Shown one piece after another: positions 10,231 to 20,554 of a stretch of 64,000 nt of DNA (the stretch's first letter is position 1; the number at the start of each line of letters is the position of its first letter). The DNA comes from an uncultured SAR92 cluster bacterium (GTDB lineage: Bacteria > Pseudomonadota > Gammaproteobacteria > Pseudomonadales > Porticoccaceae), in contig CABZOI010000003.1 in NCBI GenBank assembly GCA_902527245.1, positions 95,718 to 159,717 on the forward strand, given 5' to 3'. The notes under the pieces are model-generated. The model saw only the letters and a program-made list of their open reading frames with translations, was not told the DNA's origin and did not search any database. Made by a program: the position numbers and the translations under genes.

Positions 10231-11445
10231 TTATGGAGTATATTTTTCAACTATGATCGTTGAATTTGTTCCACCAAAACCGAAGCTATTTGACATCACT
10301 TTGTTTACTTCTTGAACTTTTCTCTCACGAAGTATAGGCAGATTTTCTGCCTCCGGATCAATATTTTCTATGTTTGCAGATGCTGCTAAAAATCCATTTT
10401 CTAGCATAATTAATGAGAAAATCAGCTCATGAACGCCTGCAGCTCCAAGACTATGACCCGAGAGTGATTTAGTCGAACTAATACTTGGACAGCTTTCCCC
10501 GAAAACATTTTTAATCGCCTTTAGTTCAGCTAAGTCTCCCACTGGCGTGCTAGTTCCATGCGTATTGATATAATCTATGGGTCCACTAGTTTCTTGCATC
10601 GCCATTTTCATACATCTTTCAGCACCCTCACCTGAGGGTGCTACCATGTCTGCACCATCTGAGGTAGCTCCATAGCCTGTAATTTCACAAATTATATGGG
10701 CTCCCCTATTAAGCGCATGTTCAAGTTCTTCAACGATCACACATCCACCACCAAGTGAGGGTGCAAATCCGTCTCGATCTATATCATAGGCTCTTGATGC
10801 ACATTCTGGGGTTCCATTATATTTACTTGTCAATGCTCCCATTGCATCAAACATCGCAGCCATCGACCAGTGCATCTCTTCAGCACCACCAGCCAAGATA
10901 ATTTTTTGCTTACCTAGTTGTATGAGTTCTCTCGCGTGACCAATGCAATGAGCACTGGTTGCGCACGCTGATGCGATTGAATAGTTGACTCCCTTAATGC
11001 CAAGGGGCGTTGCAATACATGCAGAGACAGTGCTCGCCATTATTTGCGTTACTCTATAAGGTCCAGCTCTCTTTACACTTCGCGAACGCATGATATCAAT
11101 AGCCTCAACGAACGACTCTCCCGAGAGTCCTCCCGAGCCCATGACTAATCCAGTATTGATATCCTTAAGCATATCGTCTGTTAAACCAGCATCCTCAATT
11201 GCTCTTATTGCAGAAATGTATCCGTAGGCTGCTGAGTTGCCCATGAATCGCAACGTTTTTCGATCAATGTGATCGGCTACATTTATATCGATAACTCCGC
11301 CCACATGACATTTCAGCCCCATCTCATTGAAGTCTTCTCGATACTTGATGCCTGAATTTCCATTTGTTAGTGAGTCCTTCACGGTGGTCCTATCATTTCC
11401 CAAGCAAGAAACTATCCCTAATCCAGTAATGACTGCACGTTTCAT
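10231..11445 (-). CDS. fabB: 3-oxoacyl-[acyl-carrier-protein] synthase I
   Basis: 404 residues. The thiolase-fold catalytic triad is visible: Cys in [12 protein letters not shown] near residue 163, His in [11 protein letters not shown] near 298, and His in GHSLGAAG near 333. FabB elongates acyl-ACP and is required for unsaturated fatty acids together with FabA, whose gene lies directly upstream with a 22-base gap. The fabA-fabB operon is the classic anaerobic unsaturated fatty acid pair of gammaproteobacteria. No FabR or FadR site could be assigned by eye. Confidence 0.96.
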   Translation of the reverse strand: MKRAVITGLGIVSCLGNDRTTVKDSLTNGNSGIKYREDFNEMGLKCHVGGVIDINVADHIDRKTLRFMGNSAAYGYISAIRAIEDAGLTDDMLKDINTGLVMGSGGLSGESFVEAIDIMRSRSVKRAGPYRVTQIMASTVSACIATPLGIKGVNYSIASACATSAHCIGHARELIQLGKQKIILAGGAEEMHWSMAAMFDAMGALTSKYNGTPECASRAYDIDRDGFAPSLGGGCVIVEELEHALNRGAHIICEITGYGATSDGADMVAPSGEGAERCMKMAMQETSGPIDYINTHGTSTPVGDLAELKAIKNVFGESCPSISSTKSLSGHSLGAAGVHELIFSLIMLENGFLAASANIENIDPEAENLPILRERKVQEVNKVMSNSFGFGGTNSTIIVEKYTP

Positions 11446-11467
11446 TTCTTTTCCTATAATTTATGTT

Positions 11468-11986
11468 TTAAAAATTATCAGTATTTTCAAACAAACCAAC
11501 TTTTAAGTTTTTTGCTGAATATATTTCTCTTCCATCTACTAGGACATTACCATCTGCGATACCCATAACTAATTTTCTTTGAATTAGCCGTTTCATATTT
11601 AATATGTACGTCACTTTTTTTGCTGACGGAAGAACTTGTCCAAAAAATTTTACTTCACCTGCACCCAAGGCTCGTCCTCGGCCTGAGTTTCCATTCCATA
11701 CTAAGAAATATCCAATAAGCTGCCACAGAGCGTCTAAGCCAAGGCATCCTGGCATAACCGGATCACCTTTAAAATGACAGTCAAAAAACCATAAATCTGG
11801 TTTAACATCGAGCTCTGCTTCTATGTAGCCCAAGTTATGAGTGCCACCGCTATTGTTTATCTCTGATATCCTGTCTACCATGAGCATTGGAGGGGAGGGT
11901 AGCTTTGCATTGTCCTCACCGAAAATTGTTCCGTTTGAGACATCTAAAAGTTCTTGTTTTGAGTAAGATGATTTCGGAATATGCAC
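11468..11986 (-). CDS. fabA: 3-hydroxydecanoyl-ACP dehydratase/isomerase
   Basis: 172 residues, the same length as E. coli FabA. The hot-dog fold active site is present: His in [17 protein letters not shown] near residue 71 and Asp in [12 protein letters not shown] near 85. The enzyme dehydrates 3-hydroxydecanoyl-ACP and isomerises trans-2 to cis-3-decenoyl-ACP, introducing the double bond that FabB then elongates. It is first in the fabA-fabB operon. A TATAAT sits at about 12030-12035 on this strand but its -35 partner is poor, so I do not list a promoter. Confidence 0.97.
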   Translation of the reverse strand: MHIPKSSYSKQELLDVSNGTIFGEDNAKLPSPPMLMVDRISEINNSGGTHNLGYIEAELDVKPDLWFFDCHFKGDPVMPGCLGLDALWQLIGYFLVWNGNSGRGRALGAGEVKFFGQVLPSAKKVTYILNMKRLIQRKLVMGIADGNVLVDGREIYSAKNLKVGLFENTDNF

Positions 11987-12127
11987 AGTATAGTCGTTAT
12001 TGAGTTAGTAAACTGATGTCGGCCGTATTATATAACAACCCTTTCGATAAAAGAATTATATCGTATATGTTACTCACGACGAATGTTTTATTTGCTAGGC
12101 AAGGGTCTATGAGAGCGTCAAATAACT

Positions 12128-13081
12128 ATGAATGATTTTTTAAAAGAAGTTACGTCAGAATTCAAACAGGTTAACACTTTGATATTAAAGTGCTTGGAGT
12201 CTGACGTTGGTCTTGTGGAAAATATTGGCCAATACATTGTTGATGCAGGTGGGAAAAGGTTACGACCTCTCGTTGTTATTCTCTCAGCCTTAGCAAATAG
12301 CTACAGCGGTTCTAATCATATGAAAATGGCTGCAGTCATTGAATTTATTCACACTGCAACACTGCTTCACGATGATGTTGTTGATGTCGCGAGTTTGAGA
12401 CGGGGGAGAGAAACGGCAAATATACAATGGGGTAACGCGCCGAGTGTTCTAGTGGGTGATTTTTTGTACTCCCGGGCATTTCAATTGTTAGTGGAATTAG
12501 GTGACATGGAAATTATGGGAATAATGGCTGATGCCACTAATATGATTTCTGAAGGAGAAGTCAAACAAATGGCGAATATAGGAAATCCAGAGCTTTCAGA
12601 AGAAGAGTATTGTGATGTCATATACCGTAAGACCGCAAAGCTTTTTGAAGCAGCCTCTCTTGCAGGTGCGTGTCTAGCAAACAAAAATCGAGAGCCAATG
12701 AAAGGATTTGGAAAACATCTTGGAATGGCATTCCAGATAACGGATGACATTCTTGATTACTTCGGAGATGTCAGCGTAACCGGCAAAAGTATTGGAGGTG
12801 ATCTATCAGAGGGGAAAATGACTCTTCCAATTATTTTTGCGAGAGATCACAGCAGTAAAGTGAATGCCACTTTAATTAAAAATGCTATCCGTGAAAAAAG
12901 CTCAAAATGTTTCGATGCTATTTTGGATGAGGTCAAAAAAAGCGGTGCGCTAAACTATTGCAAAAATAAGGCTGAGATGGAGGTCATTAAAGCAAAGAAA
13001 TGCTTAGAAATGGTTTCACCTGGGGCTTACAAGGAATCATTGATTAAACTCGCTGATTACTCATTAACGCGATTATCGTAA
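12128..13081 (+). CDS. ispB: Polyprenyl (octaprenyl) diphosphate synthase
   Basis: 317 residues. The two aspartate-rich motifs are visible: LLHDDVVDVASLRRG near residue 80 and ITDDILDYFG near 205, plus GGKRLRP near the N-terminus. It builds the long isoprenoid tail of ubiquinone from isopentenyl diphosphate. Chain length cannot be proven from sequence; octaprenyl is the usual gammaproteobacterial product, though nonaprenyl is possible. In many relatives rplU-rpmA sits divergently upstream; here fabA occupies that place. A weak ribosome site (GAG) precedes the ATG. Confidence 0.92.
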   Translation: MNDFLKEVTSEFKQVNTLILKCLESDVGLVENIGQYIVDAGGKRLRPLVVILSALANSYSGSNHMKMAAVIEFIHTATLLHDDVVDVASLRRGRETANIQWGNAPSVLVGDFLYSRAFQLLVELGDMEIMGIMADATNMISEGEVKQMANIGNPELSEEEYCDVIYRKTAKLFEAASLAGACLANKNREPMKGFGKHLGMAFQITDDILDYFGDVSVTGKSIGGDLSEGKMTLPIIFARDHSSKVNATLIKNAIREKSSKCFDAILDEVKKSGALNYCKNKAEMEVIKAKKCLEMVSPGAYKESLIKLADYSLTRLS

Positions 13082-13198
13082 GAAAAATTCAGTAAATTCA
13101 TTTATTAGTTATTTTGTAAACATCGGCTCCTCGATTCTATTTTCTTCACGAATTAAGTCTGTATGCTCTAAGTTTTCTAATTTTAATATTTACTTAAA

Positions 13199-13232
13199 CT
13201 GGTTGAAATTAGCAGGTTTAGACCCTACATAT
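13199..13232 (+). promoter_or_regulatory. Putative sigma-32 (heat-shock) promoter of clpB
   Basis: A -35-like GGTTGAAA (TTGAAA at 13203-13208) and a -10-like CCCTACATA (13223-13231) are separated by 14 bases. This resembles the RpoH consensus (CTTGAA, 13-17 bases, CCCCAT-T). It lies 29 bases before the clpB start, and clpB is a standard RpoH target, which raises the likelihood. The match is by eye. Confidence 0.5.
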
Positions 13233-13260
13233 CAGAAGAGAAAAATTTTTAAGGCCGAGA

Positions 13261-15828
13261 ATGAACTTTGAAAAATTAACAAATCAACTTCAAAAGTCGA
13301 TTGGAAATGCCCAATCGATAGCACTAGGACAAGATCATACACAGATAGAACCATGTCATGTGCTACTTGCAATGCTCGACAATGTGGAGGGAGGCACTAG
13401 TGCGATTTTTGAAAAGGCTGGATTTAAGGTTTCCGAAATCAAGCTAAAGCTGAATGATGAAATTAAAAGTTTACCTAGTTTGAAATCTCCCTCTGGAGAA
13501 ATCTCAGTCTCTAGTAGTTTGATAAAAATTTTTAATCTTGCAGATAGATCCGCGCAGAAAAAAAATGATCGTTTTATTTCGACCGAGGTTTTCCTTGAAG
13601 CGATGATTGATGAGAAAGGGAAAATAACAAATTTGTTATCTAATCTTGGTGATTTAATGGAACTAAGAAAGGTATTAACTGATATTCGTGGAAGCGACAC
13701 AGTGGATAATCCTAATGTTGAAAATGAAAGACAATCCTTAAGCAAATTTACCATTGATCTCACCGAGAGAGCTGAGCTTGGTAAATTAGATCCAGTTATT
13801 GGTAGAGATGATGAGATTCGCAGAACAATCCAAGTTCTTCAAAGACGAACTAAAAATAATCCTGTTCTTATAGGAGAGCCAGGTGTTGGGAAGACTGCGA
13901 TTGCAGAGGGTTTGGCACAGAGAATTGTGAATTCAGAGGTTCCAGATGGTTTGAGAAATAAAAGAGTTCTCACCCTAGATTTAGGAGCACTATTGGCAGG
14001 TGCAAAATTCAGGGGTGATTTTGAAGAAAGACTAAAGTCAGTATTAAAGGAGATATCAAAAGAAAACGGCCGAATTATATTATTTATAGATGAAATGCAT
14101 ACATTAGTGGGTGCTGGCAAGGCAGATGGCGCAATGGATGCGGGAAATATGCTGAAGCCTGCTCTCGCAAGGGGAGAGCTTCACTGTGTGGGTGCAACGA
14201 CTTTGAACGAATATCGGCAGTTTGTGGAGAAAGACGCTGCCTTGGAGCGAAGGTTTCAAAAAGTGCTGATTGATGAACCCTCCAAGGAAGATACGGTCGC
14301 AATTTTACGTGGACTCAAAGAACGTTATGAGGTGCATCATGGGGTAGAAATCTCAGATGGTGCAATTATAGCCGCTGCACAATTGTCACATAGATATATA
14401 TCAGATCGACAACTCCCAGATAAAGCGATTGATTTAATTGATGAGGCTGGCAGTCGGATAAGAATGGAGATGGATTCTAAGCCTGAGCAACTAGACAAGC
14501 TCGATAGAAGATTAATTCAATTGAAAATCGAGCTCCAAGCCATGAAAAAAGAGACAGACACTGCCGCAAATAAACGACGACAGAAACTTGAGGAGCAAAT
14601 TGATAAATTGGAAAAAGAATTTGCAAACCTCGATGAGATTTGGTCCTCAGAAAAAATCTCTCTTCAAAATATTACTCAAGTAAAGAGTCAGTTAGAGCAG
14701 GCTAAAATGGACTTAGATATGGCGAAGAGATCAGGTGATCTAGAGAGAATGGCAGAGATCCAGTACAGTATTATTCCAAAGCTCGAGAAAAAAATTGATC
14801 ATTCGGCATTGCAAAATGAGAAAGATAAAAAGTTATTAAAAAATAAAGTCACAGAAGATGAGATCGCTGAAGTGGTTTCAAAATGGACAGGAATACCGTT
14901 GTCTAAGATGTTAGAGAGCGAGAAAGATAAATTGATGGACATGGAATCAGCTTTACATCAAAGAGTGGTAGGGCAAAGTGAGGCAGTGTCCGCAGTTGCA
15001 AACTCTATACGGCGATCACGAGCTGGGTTATCAGATCCAACGAAGCCTAATGGATCATTTTTATTTCTGGGTCCGACAGGCGTTGGAAAGACAGAGTTAT
15101 GTAAATCCCTAGCAGAGTTTTTATTCGATAGCGAAGATGCACTAATAAGAATAGATATGTCTGAGTTCATGGAAAAACATTCAGTAGCTAAATTAATAGG
15201 TGCGCCTCCCGGCTATGTTGGGTATGAGGAAGGTGGATATCTCACTGAATCTGTGAGGCGAAAACCATATTCGGTGTTGCTACTGGATGAAATTGAAAAG
15301 GCGCATAGTGATGTTTTCAATTTGCTTTTACAGGTTCTTGATGATGGACGTTTGACTGATAGCCAGGGAAGAACAGTTGACTTCAAAAATACAGTAATCG
15401 TTATGACTTCAAACCTTGGTGCAGATGTGATTCAAATGCTTTCTAAGGATGAGGATTATTCCGTTATGAAGTCTGCTGTAATGGATGTTGTTAATCTTAA
15501 TTTCAGGCCGGAATTTATAAATCGAATTGATGAATCTGTAGTTTTTCACTCTTTGGGTGAGGATGCGATTAAACAAATTTCAAAAATCCAAATTGAGGCG
15601 CTGTCCGATCGACTCAAAGAAAAAGAAATGCAAATACGAGTTGACGATAATGTTTTCGGTAAGGTATTGGAAATAGGTTTCGATTCGGCATTTGGAGCGA
15701 GGCCTTTGAAGAGAGCAATTCAAACTTTAATTGAAAATCCCTTAGCAATTAAAATTCTTGATGGAAAATTTTCTGCTGGAAGTTCAATTGAATGTAATTT
15801 AGAGAATGATGAGATCACTTTCACATGA
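13261..15828 (+). CDS. clpB: ATP-dependent disaggregase ClpB
   Basis: 855 residues, typical of ClpB (857). Order: N-terminal Clp repeat domain (1-145), first AAA+ module with Walker A GEPGVGKT near residue 205, a long coiled-coil M domain (about 405-530), second AAA+ module with GPTGVGKT near 604, and the C-terminal D2-small domain. The M domain separates ClpB from ClpA/ClpC. It dissolves protein aggregates with DnaK. AAGG six bases before the ATG is the ribosome site. A heat-shock-type promoter lies directly upstream. Confidence 0.97.
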   Translation: MNFEKLTNQLQKSIGNAQSIALGQDHTQIEPCHVLLAMLDNVEGGTSAIFEKAGFKVSEIKLKLNDEIKSLPSLKSPSGEISVSSSLIKIFNLADRSAQKKNDRFISTEVFLEAMIDEKGKITNLLSNLGDLMELRKVLTDIRGSDTVDNPNVENERQSLSKFTIDLTERAELGKLDPVIGRDDEIRRTIQVLQRRTKNNPVLIGEPGVGKTAIAEGLAQRIVNSEVPDGLRNKRVLTLDLGALLAGAKFRGDFEERLKSVLKEISKENGRIILFIDEMHTLVGAGKADGAMDAGNMLKPALARGELHCVGATTLNEYRQFVEKDAALERRFQKVLIDEPSKEDTVAILRGLKERYEVHHGVEISDGAIIAAAQLSHRYISDRQLPDKAIDLIDEAGSRIRMEMDSKPEQLDKLDRRLIQLKIELQAMKKETDTAANKRRQKLEEQIDKLEKEFANLDEIWSSEKISLQNITQVKSQLEQAKMDLDMAKRSGDLERMAEIQYSIIPKLEKKIDHSALQNEKDKKLLKNKVTEDEIAEVVSKWTGIPLSKMLESEKDKLMDMESALHQRVVGQSEAVSAVANSIRRSRAGLSDPTKPNGSFLFLGPTGVGKTELCKSLAEFLFDSEDALIRIDMSEFMEKHSVAKLIGAPPGYVGYEEGGYLTESVRRKPYSVLLLDEIEKAHSDVFNLLLQVLDDGRLTDSQGRTVDFKNTVIVMTSNLGADVIQMLSKDEDYSVMKSAVMDVVNLNFRPEFINRIDESVVFHSLGEDAIKQISKIQIEALSDRLKEKEMQIRVDDNVFGKVLEIGFDSAFGARPLKRAIQTLIENPLAIKILDGKFSAGSSIECNLENDEITFT

Positions 15829-15866
15829 TTGCTCGTGATTAATATCATGAAAAAGAAAATTCAGAA

Positions 15867-16349
15867 CTACTTTTTGTCTTGAAACTGATCGGGATCCATG
15901 AACATTAACTTTACTACTAAAGAATTGTCCAGCGGCTCAGCCGCCATCATTAAGACATTAAGATCATCACCAATTTGCATGCCACACGGAATATTGAACA
16001 ATATACCTCCATTTTCTTGATTTGTAAGTGTGCGTAAATCTTTAAGCTCAGGATCTCTTCTTGCCTCATTCTCAAATTTCTGGAGCATTATTTTTAGTGC
16101 AGCCTCAAAATTTGGAAAATTAAATTGTCCGCGAAATTCACTACGATCTAATTGGAGTTTGATTGGAAGTTTTAGCCCTGTTTTCTCTGATGTAAGATGC
16201 CCTGACGGAACCAATTTGCCTTGTTTTAAATCTTTATAAAGTTTTTTCGCCTCCTCTGGCTTTTGTTGCATAAAGCCTGCAATCAAAAGATTGGCTCCAA
16301 GATTGAACAGTTTTCTCGAGTCGATATCAAAGCTTTTTTGTTCTGACAT
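15867..16349 (-). CDS. Conserved-looking protein of unknown function
   Basis: 160 residues, soluble, no signal or membrane segment. I do not recognise the family. The N-terminal third is helical and basic (KKLYKDLKQGKL), the middle has alternating strand-like segments (LKLPIKLQLDRSEFRG), and the C-terminal part is hydrophobic (GDDLNVLMMAAEPLDNSLVVKLMFMDPDQF). Reading frame, base composition and a leftward position directly downstream of purC (13-base gap) suggest a real gene co-transcribed with it. It starts MSEQ like SecB but shares nothing else with that chaperone. Confidence 0.65.
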   Translation of the reverse strand: MSEQKSFDIDSRKLFNLGANLLIAGFMQQKPEEAKKLYKDLKQGKLVPSGHLTSEKTGLKLPIKLQLDRSEFRGQFNFPNFEAALKIMLQKFENEARRDPELKDLRTLTNQENGGILFNIPCGMQIGDDLNVLMMAAEPLDNSLVVKLMFMDPDQFQDKK

Positions 16350-16362
16350 ACGATTATTCCAT

Positions 16363-17466
16363 TTATTTAATTAACGCAAAGTTTTCGTTGAGAGTGTCCA
16401 GGATATCCTCTTTTGGATTATCTGAGAGGCTAACTTCGTTTTTGGTTATTTTATTTGCAATACTCAGGTAAGTATCTGATACTTTTGACATGATTTCTTG
16501 AGGTAATTCATTATTTTTTGCAAGTTCATACCTCTCACTCATCCGGTCTTTATTTACGAGGATATCTGGATCTGGGAAATAATTTAATAATAATTGCCTA
16601 AACACTTCCTTTGAGTTTTCAATGACTTTACCGTTACGGTATTGAGCACCATCCCATATTCTTGAGGAATCAGGTGTTCCTACCTCATCCATATAAATTA
16701 ATTTATCTTCTCCTTCTGAATCCTTGACGTATCCAAACTCAAATTTCGTGTCGACAAAAATTTGATCTAATGTTTCTAATTCATCACTTATTAATTTAAA
16801 ACCATCATGTAAGAGTTTTTCATAAAGATTTATATCTTCATGACTGTTAAATTTAAAGGCTGATAAGTTAGTTTCGATATCTCGCCTGGAGATATTTACA
16901 TCGTCTACCTCTGGAACACCCTCTAGTCCTCGTAAGATGCCTTTCGTTGAAGGGGTTATCAGCAGTTGATCTAATTTTTGATCTTTCTTTAAATTATCAT
17001 CTAGACGGATGCCGCAAATTTCTCTTTCACCCTTGAGATAGCCTCTCCACATTGATCCTGTTATGTATTGACGGCAGATAGCTTCAATCATGACCGGCCT
17101 TGCTTTTTGAACGATCCAAACGAGCGGATGGGGCACGTCCAATATGTGACTGTCTGCTAAATTATTCGATTTGAAGGCTTTAAACCAATGATTAGAGATC
17201 GAATTTAGTGCAGCTCCTTTACCGGGAACTCCCTCCATATTGCCTTCACCTCTCCAGATACACTCGAATGCTGAAATCCGATCACTGATCACCATTACGG
17301 CAAGTTCTGATTGAGCTGGAATGGGATAGCCCTTCTCCTCTATTAATCTTCTACTTTCCTGAGGTGACAACCAGTAAACTGACCTCACTTTGCCTGAGTG
17401 TACTGGAAGTTCTGTTTTGATAGGTAGGTCATTGCTGTATGCAAGGACTTTATCTGAAAGGTTCAT
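16363..17466 (-). CDS. purC: Phosphoribosylaminoimidazole-succinocarboxamide synthase (long form)
   Basis: 367 residues from the ATG at 17466, which has GGAAC just upstream; an upstream extension to 17517 lacks family support. The SAICAR synthetase core shows [48 protein letters not shown] and [12 protein letters not shown]. It joins CAIR and aspartate with ATP in purine synthesis. The length is that of the 367-residue form found in Vibrio and Shewanella, well beyond the 237-residue E. coli enzyme, with an extra C-terminal helical part. Two adjacent inverted repeats lie upstream (17524-17572). Confidence 0.95.
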   Translation of the reverse strand: MNLSDKVLAYSNDLPIKTELPVHSGKVRSVYWLSPQESRRLIEEKGYPIPAQSELAVMVISDRISAFECIWRGEGNMEGVPGKGAALNSISNHWFKAFKSNNLADSHILDVPHPLVWIVQKARPVMIEAICRQYITGSMWRGYLKGEREICGIRLDDNLKKDQKLDQLLITPSTKGILRGLEGVPEVDDVNISRRDIETNLSAFKFNSHEDINLYEKLLHDGFKLISDELETLDQIFVDTKFEFGYVKDSEGEDKLIYMDEVGTPDSSRIWDGAQYRNGKVIENSKEVFRQLLLNYFPDPDILVNKDRMSERYELAKNNELPQEIMSKVSDTYLSIANKITKNEVSLSDNPKEDILDTLNENFALIK

Positions 17467-17523
17467 AATCGTTCCGTATGTCTTGGTTATAAGCAGAGTC
17501 GCCTTGAATTCTAACAATTACTT

Positions 17524-17572
17524 TCAACTTTGGTAAAGTTGATTTTGTTCAACAATTAAAAGTGTTGAGAAC
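17524..17572. repeat. Two adjacent inverted repeats upstream of purC
   Basis: The first is perfect: eight-base arms TCAACTTT (17524-17531) and AAAGTTGA (17535-17542) with a GGT spacer, followed on the plus strand by TTTTGTT. The second has arms GTTCAACA (17547-17554) and TGTTGAGAAC (17563-17572), paired with one extra base. They sit 58-106 bases upstream of the purC start. They could be operator sites, or the first could be a weak terminator on the plus strand. The sequence does not match the PurR consensus. Confidence 0.5.
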
Positions 17573-17719
17573 CTTAAAAATCGTGAGGCTTACAGATAGT
17601 TTATCTTTTTTCAAAAAGTTAATATAGGATTGGAACTCCTTTAGTTATAGTAAGAATTTAAAAGTCGAATAGAAAGTTAATATTCAAAAAATTTTTCAAA
17701 TGTAGGGTAAAACAGAATT

Positions 17720-18529
17720 ATGGATGTAACTGGTAAGACAATTCTAATAACAGGCTCTTCCGAGGGTATCGGTGCTGAGTGCGCAAGGTTATTTTCCAAA
17801 AGTGGAGCGAACTTAGTTTTAGTTGCGAGAACCAAGTCAAAGTTGGAGGAAATTGCTGAAGAAATAAGAAATGACTGTAAAGTGCTCGTGGTGCCTATGG
17901 ATATTTCAGATACAAGATCTTGCAAAAAATTAATTTCAAAAACTGTTTCAGAGTTCGGTAGCTTAGATATCTTGATAAATAACGCTGGAATGCATGAGCG
18001 TGGGGATTTTTATAATTTGTCGGTTGATGACATCGGTAAAATGGTGGACGTAAATCTTAGAGCTCCGATGATACTATCTTCAATGGCACTACCTCATATG
18101 CGCTCAGCAGGTTCTGGTTCAATAGTTATGATTGCATCCTTGGCAGGAATGTCTCCTTTACAAGGAGCCGCTATCTACTCCTCTACAAAAGCTGGTCTTA
18201 GAGCATTTGGCTTTGCATTATATGATGAGCTCAAGGATGCAAATATTCATATTGGAATGGTCTCGCCCGGACCAGTTTCGACAGGTTTTATACTCAGATC
18301 CATCGATGATGTTGAAGATATTGTTTTCTCACAACCAATGAGTACACCTGAGGAGGTTGCAAGAGCAGTAAGTACAGTCATTAAAGAGCGTAATATAGAA
18401 ATTGCAATGCCAAAAATAAGTGGTATTTTAGCCACTCTAGCCTATCTTTTTCCTCGCTTGCGAAGAGCGATGAGGCCAAGTTTGTATGCGAAAGGGAAAA
18501 AAAATAAGGAAAAATATCGCCATGGATAG
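17720..18529 (+). CDS. Short-chain dehydrogenase/reductase
   Basis: 269 residues of classical SDR type. The cofactor site TGSSEGIGAECARLF is near residue 11, the NNAG strand near 89, and the catalytic YSSTK near 152, with Ser in VMIASLAG. A basic residue after the second strand (ARTKSK) suggests NADP(H). The C-terminal tail (RLRRAMRPSLYAKGKK) is strongly basic and may touch the membrane. Substrate is unknown. The alpha/beta hydrolase gene follows after 12 bases, so the two are probably co-transcribed. Confidence 0.88.
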   Translation: MDVTGKTILITGSSEGIGAECARLFSKSGANLVLVARTKSKLEEIAEEIRNDCKVLVVPMDISDTRSCKKLISKTVSEFGSLDILINNAGMHERGDFYNLSVDDIGKMVDVNLRAPMILSSMALPHMRSAGSGSIVMIASLAGMSPLQGAAIYSSTKAGLRAFGFALYDELKDANIHIGMVSPGPVSTGFILRSIDDVEDIVFSQPMSTPEEVARAVSTVIKERNIEIAMPKISGILATLAYLFPRLRRAMRPSLYAKGKKNKEKYRHG

Positions 18530-18541
18530 GTCAAGGCAGAC

Positions 18542-19303
18542 ATGATCTTAAATCATATTGACGATGGGGAAGGACATGTCATTGTTTTGTTACATGGAAT
18601 GTTTGGTTCACACACAAATTTAAATAATATTGCTCGCTTTTTGTCTAGTAATTACCGTGTTTTAAACTGTGACCTGAGAAACCAGGGTGACTCTTTTCAC
18701 AATGACACTATGGATCTGACTTCCATGGCAAATGATGTAGTGAGATTGCTAGATAAGTTGGACATAAAACAAGCATCAGTGTTAGGCCACTCTCTTGGTG
18801 GAAAAGTAGCGATGCAATTTGCTCTTATGTTCCCGAATCGATGCTCGAAATTAATAATCGCCGACATATCACCTGTTGCGTATGCGCCCAGACATGATGT
18901 TGTGCTGGATTCATTATTGAATTTATCTGACCTTGATATTGAGAGCAGATCACAAGCGGATAATTTTTTAAAAAAAACAATAGATAATGAGGTAATGCGG
19001 GCTTTTTTATTGAAGAATTTATCGAGAATTGACGGCGGTAAGTACAAAATAAAAATAAACATGAAAGCTATTAAAGAAAATTATTACACTAATTTAGTAG
19101 CAGCGCCGTCGGGCGAGCCATATACCGGACCTACTCTTTTCATTAAGGGTGAGACCTCAGCCTATATTCAAGAAAAGCATAAGACTTCGATACAGGGTTT
19201 ATTCCCAAACTCTAGCATCGAGATCATGGGAAAATGTGGACATTGGTTGCACGCAGAGAATCCAAATCTATTCAATCGTTTGGTATCTGATTTTTTAAAT
19301 TAG
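18542..19303 (+). CDS. Alpha/beta-fold hydrolase (YbfF-like esterase)
   Basis: 253 residues. The oxyanion region HGMFGSHTNL is near residue 18, the nucleophile elbow GHSLGGK near 82, and the catalytic His in GKCGHWLHAENP near 235. The sequence DLRNQGDS and the overall pattern match the YbfF esterase group, which acts on short acyl or acyl-CoA esters. No signal peptide, so cytoplasmic. It is the second gene of the pair with the SDR upstream. Confidence 0.87.
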   Translation: MILNHIDDGEGHVIVLLHGMFGSHTNLNNIARFLSSNYRVLNCDLRNQGDSFHNDTMDLTSMANDVVRLLDKLDIKQASVLGHSLGGKVAMQFALMFPNRCSKLIIADISPVAYAPRHDVVLDSLLNLSDLDIESRSQADNFLKKTIDNEVMRAFLLKNLSRIDGGKYKIKINMKAIKENYYTNLVAAPSGEPYTGPTLFIKGETSAYIQEKHKTSIQGLFPNSSIEIMGKCGHWLHAENPNLFNRLVSDFLN

Positions 19304-19363
19304 TAGGATTATTAATTGAATTGTACCGTTGTATAATGTCAAAAGTGAGATGGAATCGAAAAT

Positions 19364-20554
19364 ATGTTTGAAAGACTAAAACCCGTCCCAATAGACCCGA
19401 TTCTAGGATTAATGAATTCCTTCAGAGAAGACTCTAGGCATAATAAAATTGATCTTGGAGTGGGCGTTTATCAAGATGATTCCGGTCAAACCCCAATTAT
19501 GACATCAGTTAAAAAGGCAGAGTTTCAGCTTCTTGAGGATGAAAATACCAAAACATATCAGGGTATGACAGGAGACAGTGACTATAATGATCGTCTCTCT
19601 TCTCTTATTTTTGGAGAGGACAATCCTATTTTAAAATCAGGAAGATTTTGCACTTTGCAGGCACCCGGTGGATCAGGTGCACTCAGGGTTGGAGCTGAGG
19701 TCATAGCAAGAACCAAGTCAAGTCCCGCAATTTGGGTTGGAACGCCAACATGGGCAAATCATATACCCATTATGGAAAAAACCGGATTGAAAATTAATAC
19801 CTATCCTTATTATGACTTTGAAACTCACACTATTTGCTTTGATGAAATGATCGAAGCCTTAAAGAAGATACCCAAAGATGACATTGTATTACTTCATGGA
19901 TGTTGTCATAACCCAACTGGTGCAGACCTGAGCTCAGACCAATGGAAACAAGTGTGTGCGACTGCTCATAGAAATGGATTCATTCCTTTCATTGATATTG
20001 CATATCAAGGGTTAGGTAATGGATTAGAAAAGGATGCATATGGGATAAGAGAGTTAGCAAGTCAACTTCCGGAATTAATTGTAGCTTCATCTTGCTCAAA
20101 AAACTTTGGATTATATCGCGAGAGAACTGGTGCTGTATCTTTCATATGTAATGATAGTGATCAAACAAAAATAGTCTTAAGTCATGCAATGTCTTCAGCG
20201 AGATCACTTTATTCTATGCCTCCAGCGCATGGAGCTCTTTTAGTCTCCTCGGTGCTTGGTGATCCGAAGCTTCGCGAAGAATGGGAGATTGAATTGGAGT
20301 CTGTGAGGTTGAGAATTCAGTTGATGAGGGATTTGTTGTGCGAAAAGTTGCGAGGTAACCAAAAAGGAAAAGATTTTTCTCATATCAAGCATCAGAAAGG
20401 AATGTTTTCATTTTTGGGTATATCGTCAGAAGAGGTGGACACTTTGAGAGCGAAGTATGGCGTTTATATGGTAGGGTCTACCCGTATTAATTTGGCGGGG
20501 ATAAATATCAATAACATTGATTATTTATCGGAATGTATTCTGAAAGTTATCTAG
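19364..20554 (+). CDS. Aromatic amino acid / aspartate aminotransferase
   Basis: 396 residues, the size of AspC and TyrB. The pyridoxal phosphate lysine is in SSCSKNFGLYRERTG near residue 246; HNPTGADLS and the C-terminal RINLAGIN, containing the substrate carboxylate arginine, are also visible. The N-terminus (MFERLKPVPIDPILGL) is the standard family opening. It transfers amino groups between aromatic amino acids or aspartate and 2-oxoglutarate. Which substrate dominates cannot be told by eye. The stop overlaps by four bases the end of the convergent shikimate-kinase-like gene. Confidence 0.93.
   Translation: MFERLKPVPIDPILGLMNSFREDSRHNKIDLGVGVYQDDSGQTPIMTSVKKAEFQLLEDENTKTYQGMTGDSDYNDRLSSLIFGEDNPILKSGRFCTLQAPGGSGALRVGAEVIARTKSSPAIWVGTPTWANHIPIMEKTGLKINTYPYYDFETHTICFDEMIEALKKIPKDDIVLLHGCCHNPTGADLSSDQWKQVCATAHRNGFIPFIDIAYQGLGNGLEKDAYGIRELASQLPELIVASSCSKNFGLYRERTGAVSFICNDSDQTKIVLSHAMSSARSLYSMPPAHGALLVSSVLGDPKLREEWEIELESVRLRIQLMRDLLCEKLRGNQKGKDFSHIKHQKGMFSFLGISSEEVDTLRAKYGVYMVGSTRINLAGININNIDYLSECILKVI

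Noticed and set aside
15867..16349. SecB
   Set aside because: Starts MSEQ but lacks all SecB motifs beyond that; left as unknown.
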